DNA of 64,000 nt from Porticoccaceae bacterium (GTDB lineage Bacteria > Pseudomonadota > Gammaproteobacteria > Pseudomonadales > Porticoccaceae). This document shows, in pieces, positions 52,074 to 61,303 of the stretch. Position 1 is the first letter of the stretch, and every line of letters starts with the position of its first letter. The stretch spans positions 124,001 to 188,000 of the forward strand of contig JAQWGK010000050.1 in the NCBI GenBank assembly GCA_029238255.1, read 5' to 3'. The notes below the pieces were generated by a model, which saw only the letters and a program-made list of their open reading frames with translations, was not told the DNA's origin and searched no databases. The translations under genes and the position numbers were made by a program.

Positions 52074-52712
52074 ATGAAACAACAGACAAGAATTAAACTG
52101 ACCGTGGTCGCCGTACTCGGCTTTATCGTACTGGTAACCCTCGGCTTTATCTGGCGCATGAATCAGCCAGTGCAGATGTCTGCTGCCGAATTGCGTATTA
52201 ACGGTGCCATTGAACTGAGCACCCCAAGAATCTTTAGCGACTTTCAGTTAACCGATCACCGCGGCGCACCGTTTAGTCTCGAGAACCTGCAAGACAAATG
52301 GACGATTTTGTTTTTTGGTTTTACCAACTGCCCTGATATCTGCCCAACCACCATGGCCACCCTTGCTGAAATGTATCAGGATCTCGGCGATGGAGAAAAA
52401 GAAGAGCTGCAGATAGTGATGATATCCCTTGATCCGGAGCGAGATACCGTAGAGAAAATGGCCGATTATGTGCCCTACTTCAACGAAGATTTTATCGGTG
52501 TTACCGGCGATCCCAACTTTGTTCTGCGCCTCACCACTCAGCTCAATGTTGCCTACACAGAGGTACCCCTCGGTGAAGATAACTACACGGTTGATCACAG
52601 CACTCAGCTAGTACTGATTAACCCCAAAGGGCACTACCACGGCTTCTTTAAAGCGCCCCATGCGGAAGTTGCTCTAAGACAGACCTGGCGTTCAATCAGC
52701 AACGCATTTTAA
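52074..52712 (+). CDS. SCO1/SenC family copper chaperone
   Basis: Delivers copper to the CuA centre of subunit II. The 212 residues have an N-terminal membrane anchor (VVAVLGFIVLVTLGFIWRM) and a thioredoxin-like domain. The copper-binding CxxxC is in FFGFTNCPDICPTTMATL, and the distal His ligand is in VDHSTQLVLINPKG. It ends the oxidase assembly run. Confidence 0.95.
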   Translation: MKQQTRIKLTVVAVLGFIVLVTLGFIWRMNQPVQMSAAELRINGAIELSTPRIFSDFQLTDHRGAPFSLENLQDKWTILFFGFTNCPDICPTTMATLAEMYQDLGDGEKEELQIVMISLDPERDTVEKMADYVPYFNEDFIGVTGDPNFVLRLTTQLNVAYTEVPLGEDNYTVDHSTQLVLINPKGHYHGFFKAPHAEVALRQTWRSISNAF

Positions 52713-52745
52713 GTACTAAGTAGCCCTGCTTCGCCGGCGGCCTAA

Positions 52746-53531
52746 TTAGCTGCGCTGGCGAAACAGTAGAGAGAGAATAAACAGCAGCGCGGCGCAGACC
52801 ACCACCGATGGCCCAGCGGGCGTGTCGGCATACCAAGACATTCCCAGCCCCATAATCACCGTTAACATTGCGATTGCGCTGGCAGTGACTGCCATTTGCT
52901 CCGGGGTATTGCTGATTCGCCGCGCAGTTGCTGCAGGAATAATCAGCAGCGCGGTAATCAGTAGAACACCGACAATCTTCATCGCAATTGCGATAACCAG
53001 CGCAGTGATCAGCATCAGCGCAGTGCGCACCGCACCAACTCTAACCCCCTCCACTGCCGCTAAATCTGCATGCACAGTAATATTGATCAGCGGCTTCCAC
53101 AGCAGAATCAGCAGCAGCACAACCGCGCTCGCCACCCCATAGATAACCCAGAGATCATTTAGCGTCACCGAGAGAAGGTCGCCAAATAGCAGCGACATCA
53201 GATCGACACGTACATCCGGAAGCAGTGAAATAAGCACCAGACCGGTAGCCAGTGCGGAATGAGAGAGAATTCCGAGTAGCGTATCCAGCGACAGAATCCC
53301 GCGCTGCTCCAAATACACCAGTCCCAGCGCCATCAGCAGCGGAATAGCCGCCACGGTAATGCTCAGATTAATATTCAGCAGAACACCAATAGAAACCCCG
53401 AGCAGTGCCGAGTGCGCCAGTGTATCGCCAAAATAAGCCATGCGCCGCCAGACCACAAAACAGCCGAGAGGCCCTGCAACCAGAGCAACGCCGAGTCCCG
53501 CGAGTAAGGCGTACAAAAGGAAATCAGTCAT
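52746..53531 (-). CDS. znuB: Zinc ABC transporter permease ZnuB
   Basis: Membrane subunit of the high-affinity zinc importer. The true start is ATG complementary to 53529-53531 (MTDFLLYALLAGLGVALVAGPLG), giving 261 residues; the track adds 36 residues inside znuC. About seven or eight hydrophobic segments are visible. Family motifs are GCFVVWRRMAYFGDTLAHSALLG and LLITALLIIPAATARRISNT. It overlaps znuC by 8 bp. Confidence 0.95.
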   Translation of the reverse strand: MTDFLLYALLAGLGVALVAGPLGCFVVWRRMAYFGDTLAHSALLGVSIGVLLNINLSITVAAIPLLMALGLVYLEQRGILSLDTLLGILSHSALATGLVLISLLPDVRVDLMSLLFGDLLSVTLNDLWVIYGVASAVVLLLILLWKPLINITVHADLAAVEGVRVGAVRTALMLITALVIAIAMKIVGVLLITALLIIPAATARRISNTPEQMAVTASAIAMLTVIMGLGMSWYADTPAGPSVVVCAALLFILSLLFRQRS

Positions 53532-54291
53532 GATTACAGCCCTCCCCGTGTTGGTGAACACCCTGACTGTCCAACACCTCACCGTGAATACTGTGTTGAT
53601 GATCGTGGTGATGAGAGTAAATAGCCGTGGTTTGGCCAAAGATATCTATATAGGCGGGATCCTGAGTCACCTGCTCTGGATGACCCTGACAGCAAATATG
53701 CTGATTCAGGCAGATAACCTGATCAGTTGCCGACATCACCAGATGTAAATCGTGGGAGACCATTAATACACCACAGTTTAGAGACTTCGAAAGCTCGCCA
53801 ATCATCTTATACAGCGCATTTTGTCCAGTCACATCAACACCCTGCACCGGCTCATCGAGCACTAAAAAGTTGGGTTTGCGCAAAATGGCCCGCGCCAACA
53901 GCGCTCGCTGAAGCTCGCCACCGGACAGCGTCTGAATAGGTGACGCAGCCAGATGGCTTATCCCAACCATGTTCAGTGCCTCATGGCAGGCGCTATGAGA
54001 GGCATTGGCCAGCTGGAGAAAACGACAGGTGGAAATCGGCAGGCTGGGGTCAATGCTGATTTTTTGCGGCATATAACCAATCTTTAAGTCACTGGCCGGC
54101 GTAATTAAACCGCTATCAGGGCGTATAAGCCCGAGAATAAGTCTTACCAGAGTGGATTTTCCGGCACCATTGGGGCCGATCAATGTGGTAATCTCTCCCT
54201 GCATCAGGCGCATGGAAATATTTTGCAGTACGGGGCGCTCGTTAAAGGACTTATTGACCTTATCCAGGGTAATCAGTGGATGGCTACTCAT
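53524..54291 (-). CDS. znuC: Zinc ABC transporter ATPase ZnuC
   Basis: ATP-hydrolysing subunit of the zinc importer. I start at ATG complementary to 54289-54291 (MSSHPLITLDKVNKSFNERPV), giving 255 residues; the track start lies in zur. Walker A is GPNGAGKSTLVRLIL, the ABC signature LSGGELQRALLARAI, and Walker B FLVLDEPVQGVD. The His-rich C-terminus (YSHHHDHQHSIHGEV, HQHGEGCNHD) is a likely metal-binding tail. It overlaps zur by 8 bp, so zur-znuC-znuB are translationally coupled. Confidence 0.96.
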   Translation of the reverse strand: MSSHPLITLDKVNKSFNERPVLQNISMRLMQGEITTLIGPNGAGKSTLVRLILGLIRPDSGLITPASDLKIGYMPQKISIDPSLPISTCRFLQLANASHSACHEALNMVGISHLAASPIQTLSGGELQRALLARAILRKPNFLVLDEPVQGVDVTGQNALYKMIGELSKSLNCGVLMVSHDLHLVMSATDQVICLNQHICCQGHPEQVTQDPAYIDIFGQTTAIYSHHHDHQHSIHGEVLDSQGVHQHGEGCNHD

Positions 54292-54811
54292 GATCTTGCT
54301 TCCCGTCTTCGGCGAAATCTTGTTCTTGCTCTGAACTACAGTTAGGGCATAGACCAAAAAGCTCAAGAGACTGGTCTTGCAGTGTAAAATTGGCTTTTTC
54401 GCAAGCGCTCTCAAGCAGGCCGTTAATACTGTTTAGCGCCACTTCGGCGGCACTTCCGCACTGGTTGCAGATCATAAACAGATTGCTGTGATCACTGGTC
54501 GGAAAAGGGCAGCCGATATAGGCATTAAGGGAGGCAATACGGTGTATTAAGCCAACCTTAAGCAGAAATTCAATGGCCCGATAAATAGTCGGTGGGGCTA
54601 TAGACTTGCCAGAGATTTTCGCCAGCTGATCCTGAAGCTGATAGGCACCCATTGGACGGTGGCTCTGCCACAGAAGACGCAGAACGGACTCGCGCGTTGG
54701 CGTAAGACGGTGATTTTCTGCGGCACAGAGGTCGTTAGCGCGGGCCAGCGCAGCATTGATACAGCGGCGATGGTCATGGGGAGAATGAACTAATTTCGCA
54801 TTGGTAAGCAT
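54284..54811 (-). CDS. zur: Zinc uptake regulator Zur (Fur family)
   Basis: Zinc-responsive repressor of znu genes. The 175 residues have a winged-helix DNA-binding domain (RLTPTRESVLRLLWQSHRPMGAYQLQDQL, APPTIYRAIEFLL). A structural zinc site uses two Cys pairs (MICNQCGSAAEV and LCPNCSSEQ), typical of Fur proteins. It heads the zur-znuC-znuB operon and is divergent from znuA. A Zur-box-like palindrome lies between them. Confidence 0.95.
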   Translation of the reverse strand: MLTNAKLVHSPHDHRRCINAALARANDLCAAENHRLTPTRESVLRLLWQSHRPMGAYQLQDQLAKISGKSIAPPTIYRAIEFLLKVGLIHRIASLNAYIGCPFPTSDHSNLFMICNQCGSAAEVALNSINGLLESACEKANFTLQDQSLELFGLCPNCSSEQEQDFAEDGKQDHE

Positions 54812-54863
54812 AATTTTTCTATTTCAAGGTTAGTCTTAAATTTCTAGCCTAATTAAATGTTAA

Positions 54864-54876
54864 GTTATAACATAAC
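54864..54876. promoter_or_regulatory. Zur-box-like operator between zur and znuA
   Basis: GTTAT-AAC-ATAAC is an inverted repeat within an AT-rich stretch. It closely matches the core of the gammaproteobacterial Zur box (TGTTATAWTATAACA). It lies 53 bp from both starts and could control both directions. Confidence 0.7.
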
Positions 54877-54929
54877 AATGATAAAAACAATTAAACTTCA
54901 GCTACTTAGCTTGAATGTAAGGAATAATC

Positions 54930-55853
54930 TTGTCAACAGTTAAAAAGATACAGTATAACGTGAAACTGACTGCGTTAGCTTTAATGGCGCTTTTTTTCAG
55001 CGCTTCGTCATTGGCGGGGGAGCCAGATAAAACAGGGCTCACAGCGCAAAAGCCGTTAATTATCACTACCATTAAGCCGCTGGCGATTATTGCCAAATCT
55101 GCGGTGGCTGATAATGCCCGAGTTGAATATCTGCAAGCCGCAGTGCAATCCGCTCATGAAGTCTCGTTTCCTGTCTCTGCCTTAAACAGAATAGAGCAGG
55201 CAAATCTTATTATTTGGATTGGCGATGGATTCGAAGCGCGCATCGCCAAGCCGATGGCGCTGTTGTCAGAGGCCAGGCGGCTGACGGTTATGGAGCTAGA
55301 CCTGTTAACCGCTAACAAAAATCAGTCTGAAGAAATAGATAAAGAGGCCGGCTCAGATGATGATCACCATCATAACCTGAGGTTTGATCCCCATGTCTGG
55401 CTAAACCCGGCCAATGCCAATATTGTCGCAAGCATTATTCAGCAGCGGCTGGGGCTGGCAATCTCTCCAATAATGGAATCTGCGCAGATAGAACAACTTA
55501 AAGCCGATCTCGAACCCTACAAAAACAAAAGTTTCCTCACCCACCATGATGCCTACGCCCATTTCTACAAGGCTTTTGGTCTTGGGGGCGGTCTTTCTAT
55601 TCGCGATGCTAGCGGTGCCAGTCAGGGTGCCAGAAGCCAGTATAGGCTTCGCCAGCGCGCTCAGGAAGTTGACGCCAGTTGCATTTTTATCGAGCCGCAA
55701 TACGCTGATAAAGACGCACAGGTGTTAGCCCGAGAGCTGCAATTGCCGCTGACGATTCTAGATCCGCAGGGATTTGACCAGCCATTAAATAACAACAGTT
55801 ATGGTGAGTTTATGACCGGACTGGTGGCGCAATTTAAGGTCTGTTTTGACTAA
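54930..55853 (+). CDS. znuA: Zinc ABC transporter substrate-binding protein ZnuA
   Basis: Periplasmic zinc receptor for ZnuBC. It starts with TTG at 54930, with AAGGA upstream. The 307 residues begin with a signal peptide (LTALALMALFFSASSLAG). The typical acidic/His loop is short here (SDDDHHHNL, about 148-156), followed by FDPHVWLNPANA. Further His residues lie in THHDAYAHFYKAFGL. It is divergent from zur-znuC-znuB and shares their likely operator. Confidence 0.93.
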   Translation: MSTVKKIQYNVKLTALALMALFFSASSLAGEPDKTGLTAQKPLIITTIKPLAIIAKSAVADNARVEYLQAAVQSAHEVSFPVSALNRIEQANLIIWIGDGFEARIAKPMALLSEARRLTVMELDLLTANKNQSEEIDKEAGSDDDHHHNLRFDPHVWLNPANANIVASIIQQRLGLAISPIMESAQIEQLKADLEPYKNKSFLTHHDAYAHFYKAFGLGGGLSIRDASGASQGARSQYRLRQRAQEVDASCIFIEPQYADKDAQVLARELQLPLTILDPQGFDQPLNNNSYGEFMTGLVAQFKVCFD

Positions 55854-55915
55854 ATCGTGTATCCTCTGGGCAGCGAAAAATTACCTTCACAAGCCACTAG
55901 ATCATATTAAAGATT

Positions 55916-58708
55916 ATGGAAAATATGGACACTAAAACTCCGCTGATTCTCGTTGATGGATCCTCCTACCTGTACCGCGCCTTTCATGCGTTGCCGCCGC
56001 TAACTAACAGCAAAGGTGTGCCCACCGGAGCGGTAAAAGGTGTGATTAACATGATGCGCAGAATGCTCAAGGATTACCCCGAGAGCACGGTAGTGGTGGT
56101 GTTCGATGCCAAGGGCAAAACATTTCGCGATGAAATATACAGTGACTACAAGGCTCAGCGTCCGCCAATGCCCGACGATCTGCGAGTACAGATAGAGCCA
56201 ATCCACAATATTATTAAAGCCATGGGCTTGCCGATGCTGATTATTGACGGCGTTGAAGCCGATGATGTTATTGGCACCTTGGCCGTGCAGGCCACAGCAG
56301 CCGAGCAGCCGGTGGTTATTTCCACCGGTGACAAAGATATTGCCCAGCTAGTGAATGAACATATCACTCTGATCAACACCATGAACAACTCGACCCTGGA
56401 TAGGGCAGGGGTGATTGAAAAATTTGGTATCCCACCAGAGTTGATTATCGATTATCTCGCCCTGCTGGGCGATAAGTCCGACAATATTCCCGGAGTGCCC
56501 GGTGTCGGAGAAAAAACTGCTCTCGGTTTACTGCAGGGAATAGGGGGGCTGGATGATATTTATGCACGCCTCGACGAAGTCGCAGGCCTCGCCTTCCGCG
56601 GTGCCAAAACCATGTCACCAAAACTGGAAGAGCACAGAGAGCTTGCCTACCTCTCCTATCTGTTGGCAACCATCAAGACCGATGTAGAAATGCCTCTGCA
56701 ACTGGACGAGCTCAAAAACGGCGAGCCAGATCAGGCAGAGCTTTTGAGTCTGTTCAGAGATATGGAGTTTAAAACCTGGATTGAGGAAGCTTCTTCAGCC
56801 ACGGCGGCAAACGGCACCGCTGAGCCTAAGCAGTCGGCTTCGGAAAAATCAGAATCTGATGCAACTAGCGCAGCAGAGGTCGTGGAAAAGGAAGAGATCA
56901 ACAAAGATTATCAAACCGTTTTAACCGAAGCAGAGTTTAATCTGTGGATTGATAAGATAAAGTCTGCCGAGCTGGTAGCCGTGGATACCGAGACAACCAG
57001 TCTCGATTATATGCGTGCCAAATTGGTCGGAATCTCGCTGGCAGTTGAGCCGGGAGAGGCCGCCTATATCCCCTTTGGTCACGACTATCTGGGTGCCCCA
57101 GAGCAGTTATCTCAAGAGTTTGTACTGGAAAAAATTAAGCCGCTGCTAGAAGACCCCGCAATCGCAAAAGTGGGTCAAAACCTTAAATATGATATGGGTG
57201 TACTGGCCCAGCACGGCATTGAACTGCAGGGTATCGCCTTTGATACCATGCTCGAATCCTATGTCCTCGACTCCGTGGCCACCCGTCACGATATGGACAG
57301 TCTGGCACTAAAATATCTCGATCAAGAGACCATTAAATTTGCCGATGTTGCCGGCAAAGGCGCAGCACAAATTACCTTTAATCAGGTGCCTTTAGAGCAG
57401 GCAGGCCCCTATGCTTCCGAAGATGCCGATATAACGCTGCGTCTGCATAACCAACTCTGGTCGCAGGTCTCCGCTGAGGCATCTCTTGCCAAGGTCTTCA
57501 ATGAAATTGAACTGCCATTGATTGAGGTGTTGTCGAGAATTGAGCGCACCGGCGCGCTGGTCGACGACACGCTGTTATTTCAGCAGAGTCAGGAATTATC
57601 TGAGCGATTGGCGGAGCTTGAAACTCAGGCATGGGATCTAGCCGGCCAGCAGTTTAATCTCGCCTCCCCCAAGCAGCTTGGGGAAATAATGTTTGAAAAG
57701 CTCGAAATTCCGGTGCTCAAGAAAACCGCCAAGGGAGCGCCTTCGACAAAAGAAGAGGTGCTGCAGGAATTGGCGCTGGACTACCCGCTGCCAAAAGTGA
57801 TTTTAGAGCACCGCGGTTTAGCCAAGTTAAAGTCCACCTATACCGACAAACTACCGGTAATGATCAACCCCGAAACCGGGCGTATTCACACCTCCTATCA
57901 TCAGGCGGGAACCGCGACCGGACGGCTTTCATCCTCCGATCCCAATCTACAGAATATTCCAATCCGCACCGCGGAGGGCCGCCGTGTTCGCCAGGCATTT
58001 ATCGCCAAGCCGGGCTCTGTGTTGGTGGCTGCGGATTACTCTCAGGTCGAGCTGCGGATTATGGCTCACCTTTCAGAAGATCCAAGTCTGTTAGCCGCGT
58101 TTAACGCCGGTCAAGATATTCACCGCGCCACAGCGGCAGAGGTATTTGGTGTCGAGACTGACGCGGTAACCACTGAACAGCGGCGCAGCGCCAAGGCCAT
58201 TAACTTTGGTCTTATCTACGGGATGTCAGCCTTTGGTCTGGCCCGTCAGCTGGGGATTAATCGCAAGCAGGCCGCTGAATATATCGAGCTCTATTTTGCC
58301 CGCTATCCCGGCGTGCAAAACTATATGAATAATATTCGCTACACCGCCGCCGAAAATGGTTATGTCGAAACCTTCTTTGGTCGTCGCCTCTATCTGCCAG
58401 AAATAAATTCCAGAAACGGTATGCGTCGTCAGGCTTCCGAGCGCACGGCGATTAATGCGCCAATGCAGGGAACCGCCGCCGATATTATTAAGCGAGCGAT
58501 GATTTCCGTCGATAGTTGGCTGCAAAACAGTGACTTGGAAAGCCGCATGATTATGCAGGTACACGATGAGCTTGTACTGGAGGTGCCGGAGTCAGAACTG
58601 GAAGCCGTTAAGCAGGGGCTGATGGAGCACATGGAATCAGCCGCCGAATTGCTGGTTCCACTGGTGGTGGATGTAGGTGTTGGGGATAACTGGGACGAGG
58701 CTCACTAG
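55916..58708 (+). CDS. polA: DNA polymerase I
   Basis: Repair polymerase that processes Okazaki fragments and fills excision gaps. The 930 residues include three domains: an N-terminal 5'-3' exonuclease ([38 protein letters not shown]), a 3'-5' proofreading exonuclease with [12 protein letters not shown] and an intact acidic site, and the polymerase domain. The last has [39 protein letters not shown] and [13 protein letters not shown]. Start ATG 55916 or ATG 55925 (MDTKTPLIL). The candidate sRNA and engB lie downstream, as in Pseudomonas. Confidence 0.98.
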   Translation: MENMDTKTPLILVDGSSYLYRAFHALPPLTNSKGVPTGAVKGVINMMRRMLKDYPESTVVVVFDAKGKTFRDEIYSDYKAQRPPMPDDLRVQIEPIHNIIKAMGLPMLIIDGVEADDVIGTLAVQATAAEQPVVISTGDKDIAQLVNEHITLINTMNNSTLDRAGVIEKFGIPPELIIDYLALLGDKSDNIPGVPGVGEKTALGLLQGIGGLDDIYARLDEVAGLAFRGAKTMSPKLEEHRELAYLSYLLATIKTDVEMPLQLDELKNGEPDQAELLSLFRDMEFKTWIEEASSATAANGTAEPKQSASEKSESDATSAAEVVEKEEINKDYQTVLTEAEFNLWIDKIKSAELVAVDTETTSLDYMRAKLVGISLAVEPGEAAYIPFGHDYLGAPEQLSQEFVLEKIKPLLEDPAIAKVGQNLKYDMGVLAQHGIELQGIAFDTMLESYVLDSVATRHDMDSLALKYLDQETIKFADVAGKGAAQITFNQVPLEQAGPYASEDADITLRLHNQLWSQVSAEASLAKVFNEIELPLIEVLSRIERTGALVDDTLLFQQSQELSERLAELETQAWDLAGQQFNLASPKQLGEIMFEKLEIPVLKKTAKGAPSTKEEVLQELALDYPLPKVILEHRGLAKLKSTYTDKLPVMINPETGRIHTSYHQAGTATGRLSSSDPNLQNIPIRTAEGRRVRQAFIAKPGSVLVAADYSQVELRIMAHLSEDPSLLAAFNAGQDIHRATAAEVFGVETDAVTTEQRRSAKAINFGLIYGMSAFGLARQLGINRKQAAEYIELYFARYPGVQNYMNNIRYTAAENGYVETFFGRRLYLPEINSRNGMRRQASERTAINAPMQGTAADIIKRAMISVDSWLQNSDLESRMIMQVHDELVLEVPESELEAVKQGLMEHMESAAELLVPLVVDVGVGDNWDEAH

Positions 58709-58811
58709 CAGTTTTCTTGTCTTTGGGGCAGTAAAAATAATCATTAATGTGAAGATGCAACGGCACTAGTCAGCAAGGTTTAAAAGTTTTTTCACTTTTT
58801 TGTAATTATTT

Positions 58812-58840
58812 TTGAACTATCTGGTTTTGGCCTGTCTTAC
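58812..58840 (+). promoter_or_regulatory. Possible promoter of the polA-engB small RNA
   Basis: TTGAAC (58812-58817) is followed after 17 bp by TCTTAC, a modest sigma-70 match. The same bases also read GAACTA-15-TCTTA, resembling a sigma-E/AlgU-type promoter. The sequence alone cannot decide. Confidence 0.35.
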
Positions 58841-58842
58841 TA

Positions 58843-58949
58843 AGTGCAAGACATGATTGCTTACTCTCCCCCAAATTAAGCAACCTGCAAAGCTAAACTC
58901 CCAAGCAAAGCAACGCATACCCCGGTCCATCTTGGATCGGGGTTTTTTT
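58843..58949 (+). ncRNA. Candidate small RNA at the Spot 42/ErsA locus
   Basis: The 296-base gap between polA and convergent engB has no supported protein gene. It contains a possible promoter, then about 75 bases with C-rich, unstructured-looking segments (TTACTCTCCCCCAAATT, AAACTCCCAAGC), and a strong terminator at 58920-58949. The same gap holds Spot 42 in E. coli and ErsA in Pseudomonas, both Hfq-dependent regulators. C-rich loops are typical of sRNAs that pair with Shine-Dalgarno sequences. The 5' end is a guess from the promoter. The call rests on position and architecture, not on sequence identity. Confidence 0.5.
58920..58949 (+). terminator. Rho-independent terminator
   Basis: The 10-bp stem CCCCGGTCCA-TCT-TGGATCGGGG (one G-U pair) is followed by seven T. 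It is 211 bp past the polA stop, too far for a simple polA terminator, and fits the 3' end of a small RNA. Confidence 0.9.
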
Positions 58950-59004
58950 ATATCTGTTGATAAGGCGTTTGAATTAGAGGAGAAGGTAGAGGGTTTAAGC
59001 GAAA

Positions 59005-59667
59005 TTAAGCTTTGGCTGGGCCGCTGGAAGAATCACTGGAAGGATCGACAAAGTCGGCACTCAGCCAATGGCCTAAAACGGATTCTAGTTCTGGAAGACC
59101 CTGTTTCTTGAGCGAAGAAAAGGTTTGCGCACTCATTAGAGTGCAGCCGGGATCCATATCGCGCAGATGTCGCTCGACCATCAGCAGGGAGTTCTGAGCG
59201 GGACCGCGCTTAAGCTTATCCGATTTGGTTAACAGAATATGAACGGGCAGTCCGGCCTGTGCCGCCCAGTTAAGCATCTGCAAATCAAACTCCTGAAGCG
59301 GATGGCGAATATCCATGAGCAATACCAGTCCAGCCAGACTCTGACGCATCTGCAGATATTCAGCGAGGTGTTTATCCCACTCCCGTTTCATGGCGATGGG
59401 CACTTTCGCATAACCATAGCCGGGCAGGTCGACTAGGCGTTTGCCGCCATGCAGCTCAAAGAAATTAATCAGCTGTGTTCGACCCGGCGTCTTACTGGTT
59501 CTGGCCAGGCCTCTATTGCGAGTCAGAGTATTTATGGCACTGGATTTACCGGCATTTGAGCGGCCGGCAAAGGCAATTTCACAGCCGCTATCAGCCGGAC
59601 ATTGCTTCAGAGAGGGTGCGCTAGTCAGAAATGAGACGCGCTTATAATCAATATGATTCGAATCCAT
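59005..59667 (-). CDS. engB: Ribosome biogenesis GTPase EngB (YihA/YsxC)
   Basis: Essential GTPase in large ribosomal subunit assembly. The 220 residues contain G1 [14 protein letters not shown], the conserved [14 protein letters not shown] switch I, G3 DLPGYGYA and G4 [11 protein letters not shown]. It is convergent with polA and the candidate sRNA, and divergent from the cytochrome c4 gene. The C-terminal tail [13 protein letters not shown] is low-complexity. Confidence 0.96.
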   Translation of the reverse strand: MDSNHIDYKRVSFLTSAPSLKQCPADSGCEIAFAGRSNAGKSSAINTLTRNRGLARTSKTPGRTQLINFFELHGGKRLVDLPGYGYAKVPIAMKREWDKHLAEYLQMRQSLAGLVLLMDIRHPLQEFDLQMLNWAAQAGLPVHILLTKSDKLKRGPAQNSLLMVERHLRDMDPGCTLMSAQTFSSLKKQGLPELESVLGHWLSADFVDPSSDSSSGPAKA

Positions 59668-59713
59668 GGCTAAAGGGTCATTATCTCGCTGTAAGAAGTG
59701 CTACTTATTAGTA

Positions 59714-59719
59714 TATAAT
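59714..59719 (+). promoter_or_regulatory. Probable -10 of cytochrome c4 gene
   Basis: A perfect TATAAT lies 110 bp before the start; no clear -35 is visible. Confidence 0.4.
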
Positions 59720-59755
59720 GCGCCGGCTTTAGCCGACGTGGCTAATGTTAATGAT

Positions 59756-59782
59756 TCCAACCTGCAAGTTATTCAGGTTGGA
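59756..59782 (+). repeat. Inverted repeat in cytochrome c4 leader
   Basis: TCCAACCTG (59756-59764) and CAGGTTGGA (59774-59782) form a perfect 9-bp stem with a 9-base loop, in the untranslated leader after the probable -10. No T run follows, so it is not a terminator. It may be an mRNA structure or a regulator site. Confidence 0.55.
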
Positions 59783-59829
59783 GTTCATATATAAGTTCTA
59801 TTCTAGCGGATTGCACGAGTTGATTAACC

Positions 59830-60471
59830 ATGAAAAAAAGCTTTTTTAGTATTATTTGTCTGATGGCTGCACTGACAGCAAATCAGGCCCTGGCATCTGG
59901 TGATGCTGTAGCGGGAGAATCGAAGGTAGCTGTATGTGCTGGCTGCCACGGTGGTGACGGTAACAGCATGGTTGCTTCATTCCCTAAACTGGCCGGTCTG
60001 GGCGAGAACTATTTAGTTCGACAGCTACGTGATATCAAGTCTGGCGAGCGCGCTATTGCCTCGATGACGGGTATTCTGGACGCTTCTTCAGATCAGGATC
60101 TGCAAGATATGGCGGCCTATTACAACAGCCAGACCAGACAGATCTCCGGTGCTCAAGAGATTACTCTTATTGGTTACAGCGATCCCGACGAAGCGCTTCA
60201 GCTCGGCGAGAATATCTACCGCGGTGGCAATCTTAAGACCGAAGTAGCAGCCTGTATCGGTTGTCACTCACCCGCCGGTAAAGGCAACGACCCTGCTGGT
60301 TACCCAGCCCTGGGCGGCCAACATGCTGACTACATTGAGAGCCAGCTATTGCAATACCGCAGCGGCGAGCGCGCCAGCGGTGGTAACGCAAAAATTATGC
60401 AAGGTGTTGCTGAGCGTATGAGCAACAAAGAAATTAAGGCAGTGGCCAATTATATTTCTGGGCTTAACTAG
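59830..60471 (+). CDS. Diheme cytochrome c4
   Basis: Periplasmic electron carrier, likely donor to the cox oxidase. The 213 residues begin with a signal peptide (MKKSFFSIICLMAALTANQALA). Two homologous cytochrome c domains follow: the first heme site is CAGCH at residues 36-40, the second CIGCH at about 142-146. Each is followed by conserved YLVRQLRDIKSGERA-like and YIESQLLQYRSGERA segments with downstream Met ligands (ASMTGI, KIMQGV). It is followed by dsbA, as in Pseudomonas. Confidence 0.96.
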   Translation: MKKSFFSIICLMAALTANQALASGDAVAGESKVAVCAGCHGGDGNSMVASFPKLAGLGENYLVRQLRDIKSGERAIASMTGILDASSDQDLQDMAAYYNSQTRQISGAQEITLIGYSDPDEALQLGENIYRGGNLKTEVAACIGCHSPAGKGNDPAGYPALGGQHADYIESQLLQYRSGERASGGNAKIMQGVAERMSNKEIKAVANYISGLN

Positions 60472-60491
60472 TACTGAGTTAAAACGTTGAT

Positions 60492-60525
60492 GGAGTGGGC
60501 TGGAAGATCGGCCCCTCCAATTTTT
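60492..60525 (+). terminator. Terminator after cytochrome c4 gene
   Basis: GGAG(T)GGGC pairs with GCCCCTCC around a loop of about ten bases, with one bulged T, and is followed by AATTTTT. Confidence 0.7.
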
Positions 60526-60550
60526 ACCAATGGTTGTAAGGGAGTTTCCT

Positions 60551-61192
60551 ATGTTGCGTCGTGTTTATAGCTATTTCTTTTTGTTGCTGATGTTGCCCGC
60601 CTCTCTGGGTTGTGCTGAATCAGAGCAATACAAAGCTGGTATTGACTACGAAGTTCTGCCACAGGCTGTCAGAACAGCGAACCCAAATAAAATCGAAGTT
60701 AACGAAGTCTTCGCTTATACCTGCAATCACTGCTTCGACTTTGAATCGGTTCTGCACCCCTGGGAAGAAACTCTGGCTGACGATGTGGATATGCAGCGCA
60801 CACCAGCCGTCTGGCAGCCAGCGATGGAACTCTATGCCCGCGCCTACTTCAGCGCCGTAGCACTGAAGGTTCTAGATAAGGTTCATATGCCGATTTTTGA
60901 AGCCATCCATGTTCGCAAAGAAGCGGTTAGAAGCGAGCAGGATGTGGCCAAGTTTTTTGTTGCAGCAGGTATCGACAGCGTTAAATTTTCTAAAGTATTC
61001 AACTCCTTTGGCATGACCAGCATGGTCAATCAGGCCAAAGCCAGAATGCGTAGCTACCGCACTCAGGGAACCCCTGAAATGGTTGTAAACGGCAAGTACA
61101 GAATTAGCAGCAGAATGACGGGTGGTTTTGATGGAATGATCAAAGTCGCCGACTTCCTGATTGCAAAAGAGCGCGCTGCCGCCGCTAAGTAA
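60551..61192 (+). CDS. dsbA: Thiol:disulfide interchange protein DsbA-like
   Basis: Periplasmic oxidant that introduces disulfide bonds. I start at ATG 60551, with AAGGGAG upstream; the track start is seven codons earlier. The 213 residues have a signal peptide (YSYFFLLLMLPASLGCA) and a thioredoxin fold with helical insert. The active site is FAYTCNHCFDFES (Cys58 and Cys61). The dipeptide is Asn-His rather than the Pro-His usual in DsbA. The cis-Pro loop GTPEMVVNGKYR is intact. Position after cytochrome c4 matches Pseudomonas dsbA. Confidence 0.92.
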   Translation: MLRRVYSYFFLLLMLPASLGCAESEQYKAGIDYEVLPQAVRTANPNKIEVNEVFAYTCNHCFDFESVLHPWEETLADDVDMQRTPAVWQPAMELYARAYFSAVALKVLDKVHMPIFEAIHVRKEAVRSEQDVAKFFVAAGIDSVKFSKVFNSFGMTSMVNQAKARMRSYRTQGTPEMVVNGKYRISSRMTGGFDGMIKVADFLIAKERAAAAK

Positions 61193-61223
61193 CCATTAAA
61201 GCCTCAATTGTTTAGAGTGAAAC

Positions 61224-61254
61224 TTGCAGCCCCTATCAGTGCAATGGGCTGCAA
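61224..61254 (+). repeat. Inverted repeat between dsbA and serC
   Basis: TTGCAGCCC (61224-61232) and GGGCTGCAA (61246-61254) form a perfect 9-bp stem with a 13-base loop. No proper T run follows. It could be a weak dsbA terminator or a structure in the serC leader. Confidence 0.5.
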
Positions 61255-61303
61255 TATCAAGTTTATTTAAAAACGTTATTTTAAAAGAAGTTATCAGGAA
61301 AAT

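Noticed and set aside
58857-59111. 84-codon + strand ORF downstream of polA
   Set aside because: It runs through the strong terminator at 58920-58949 and into engB antisense; no convincing start.
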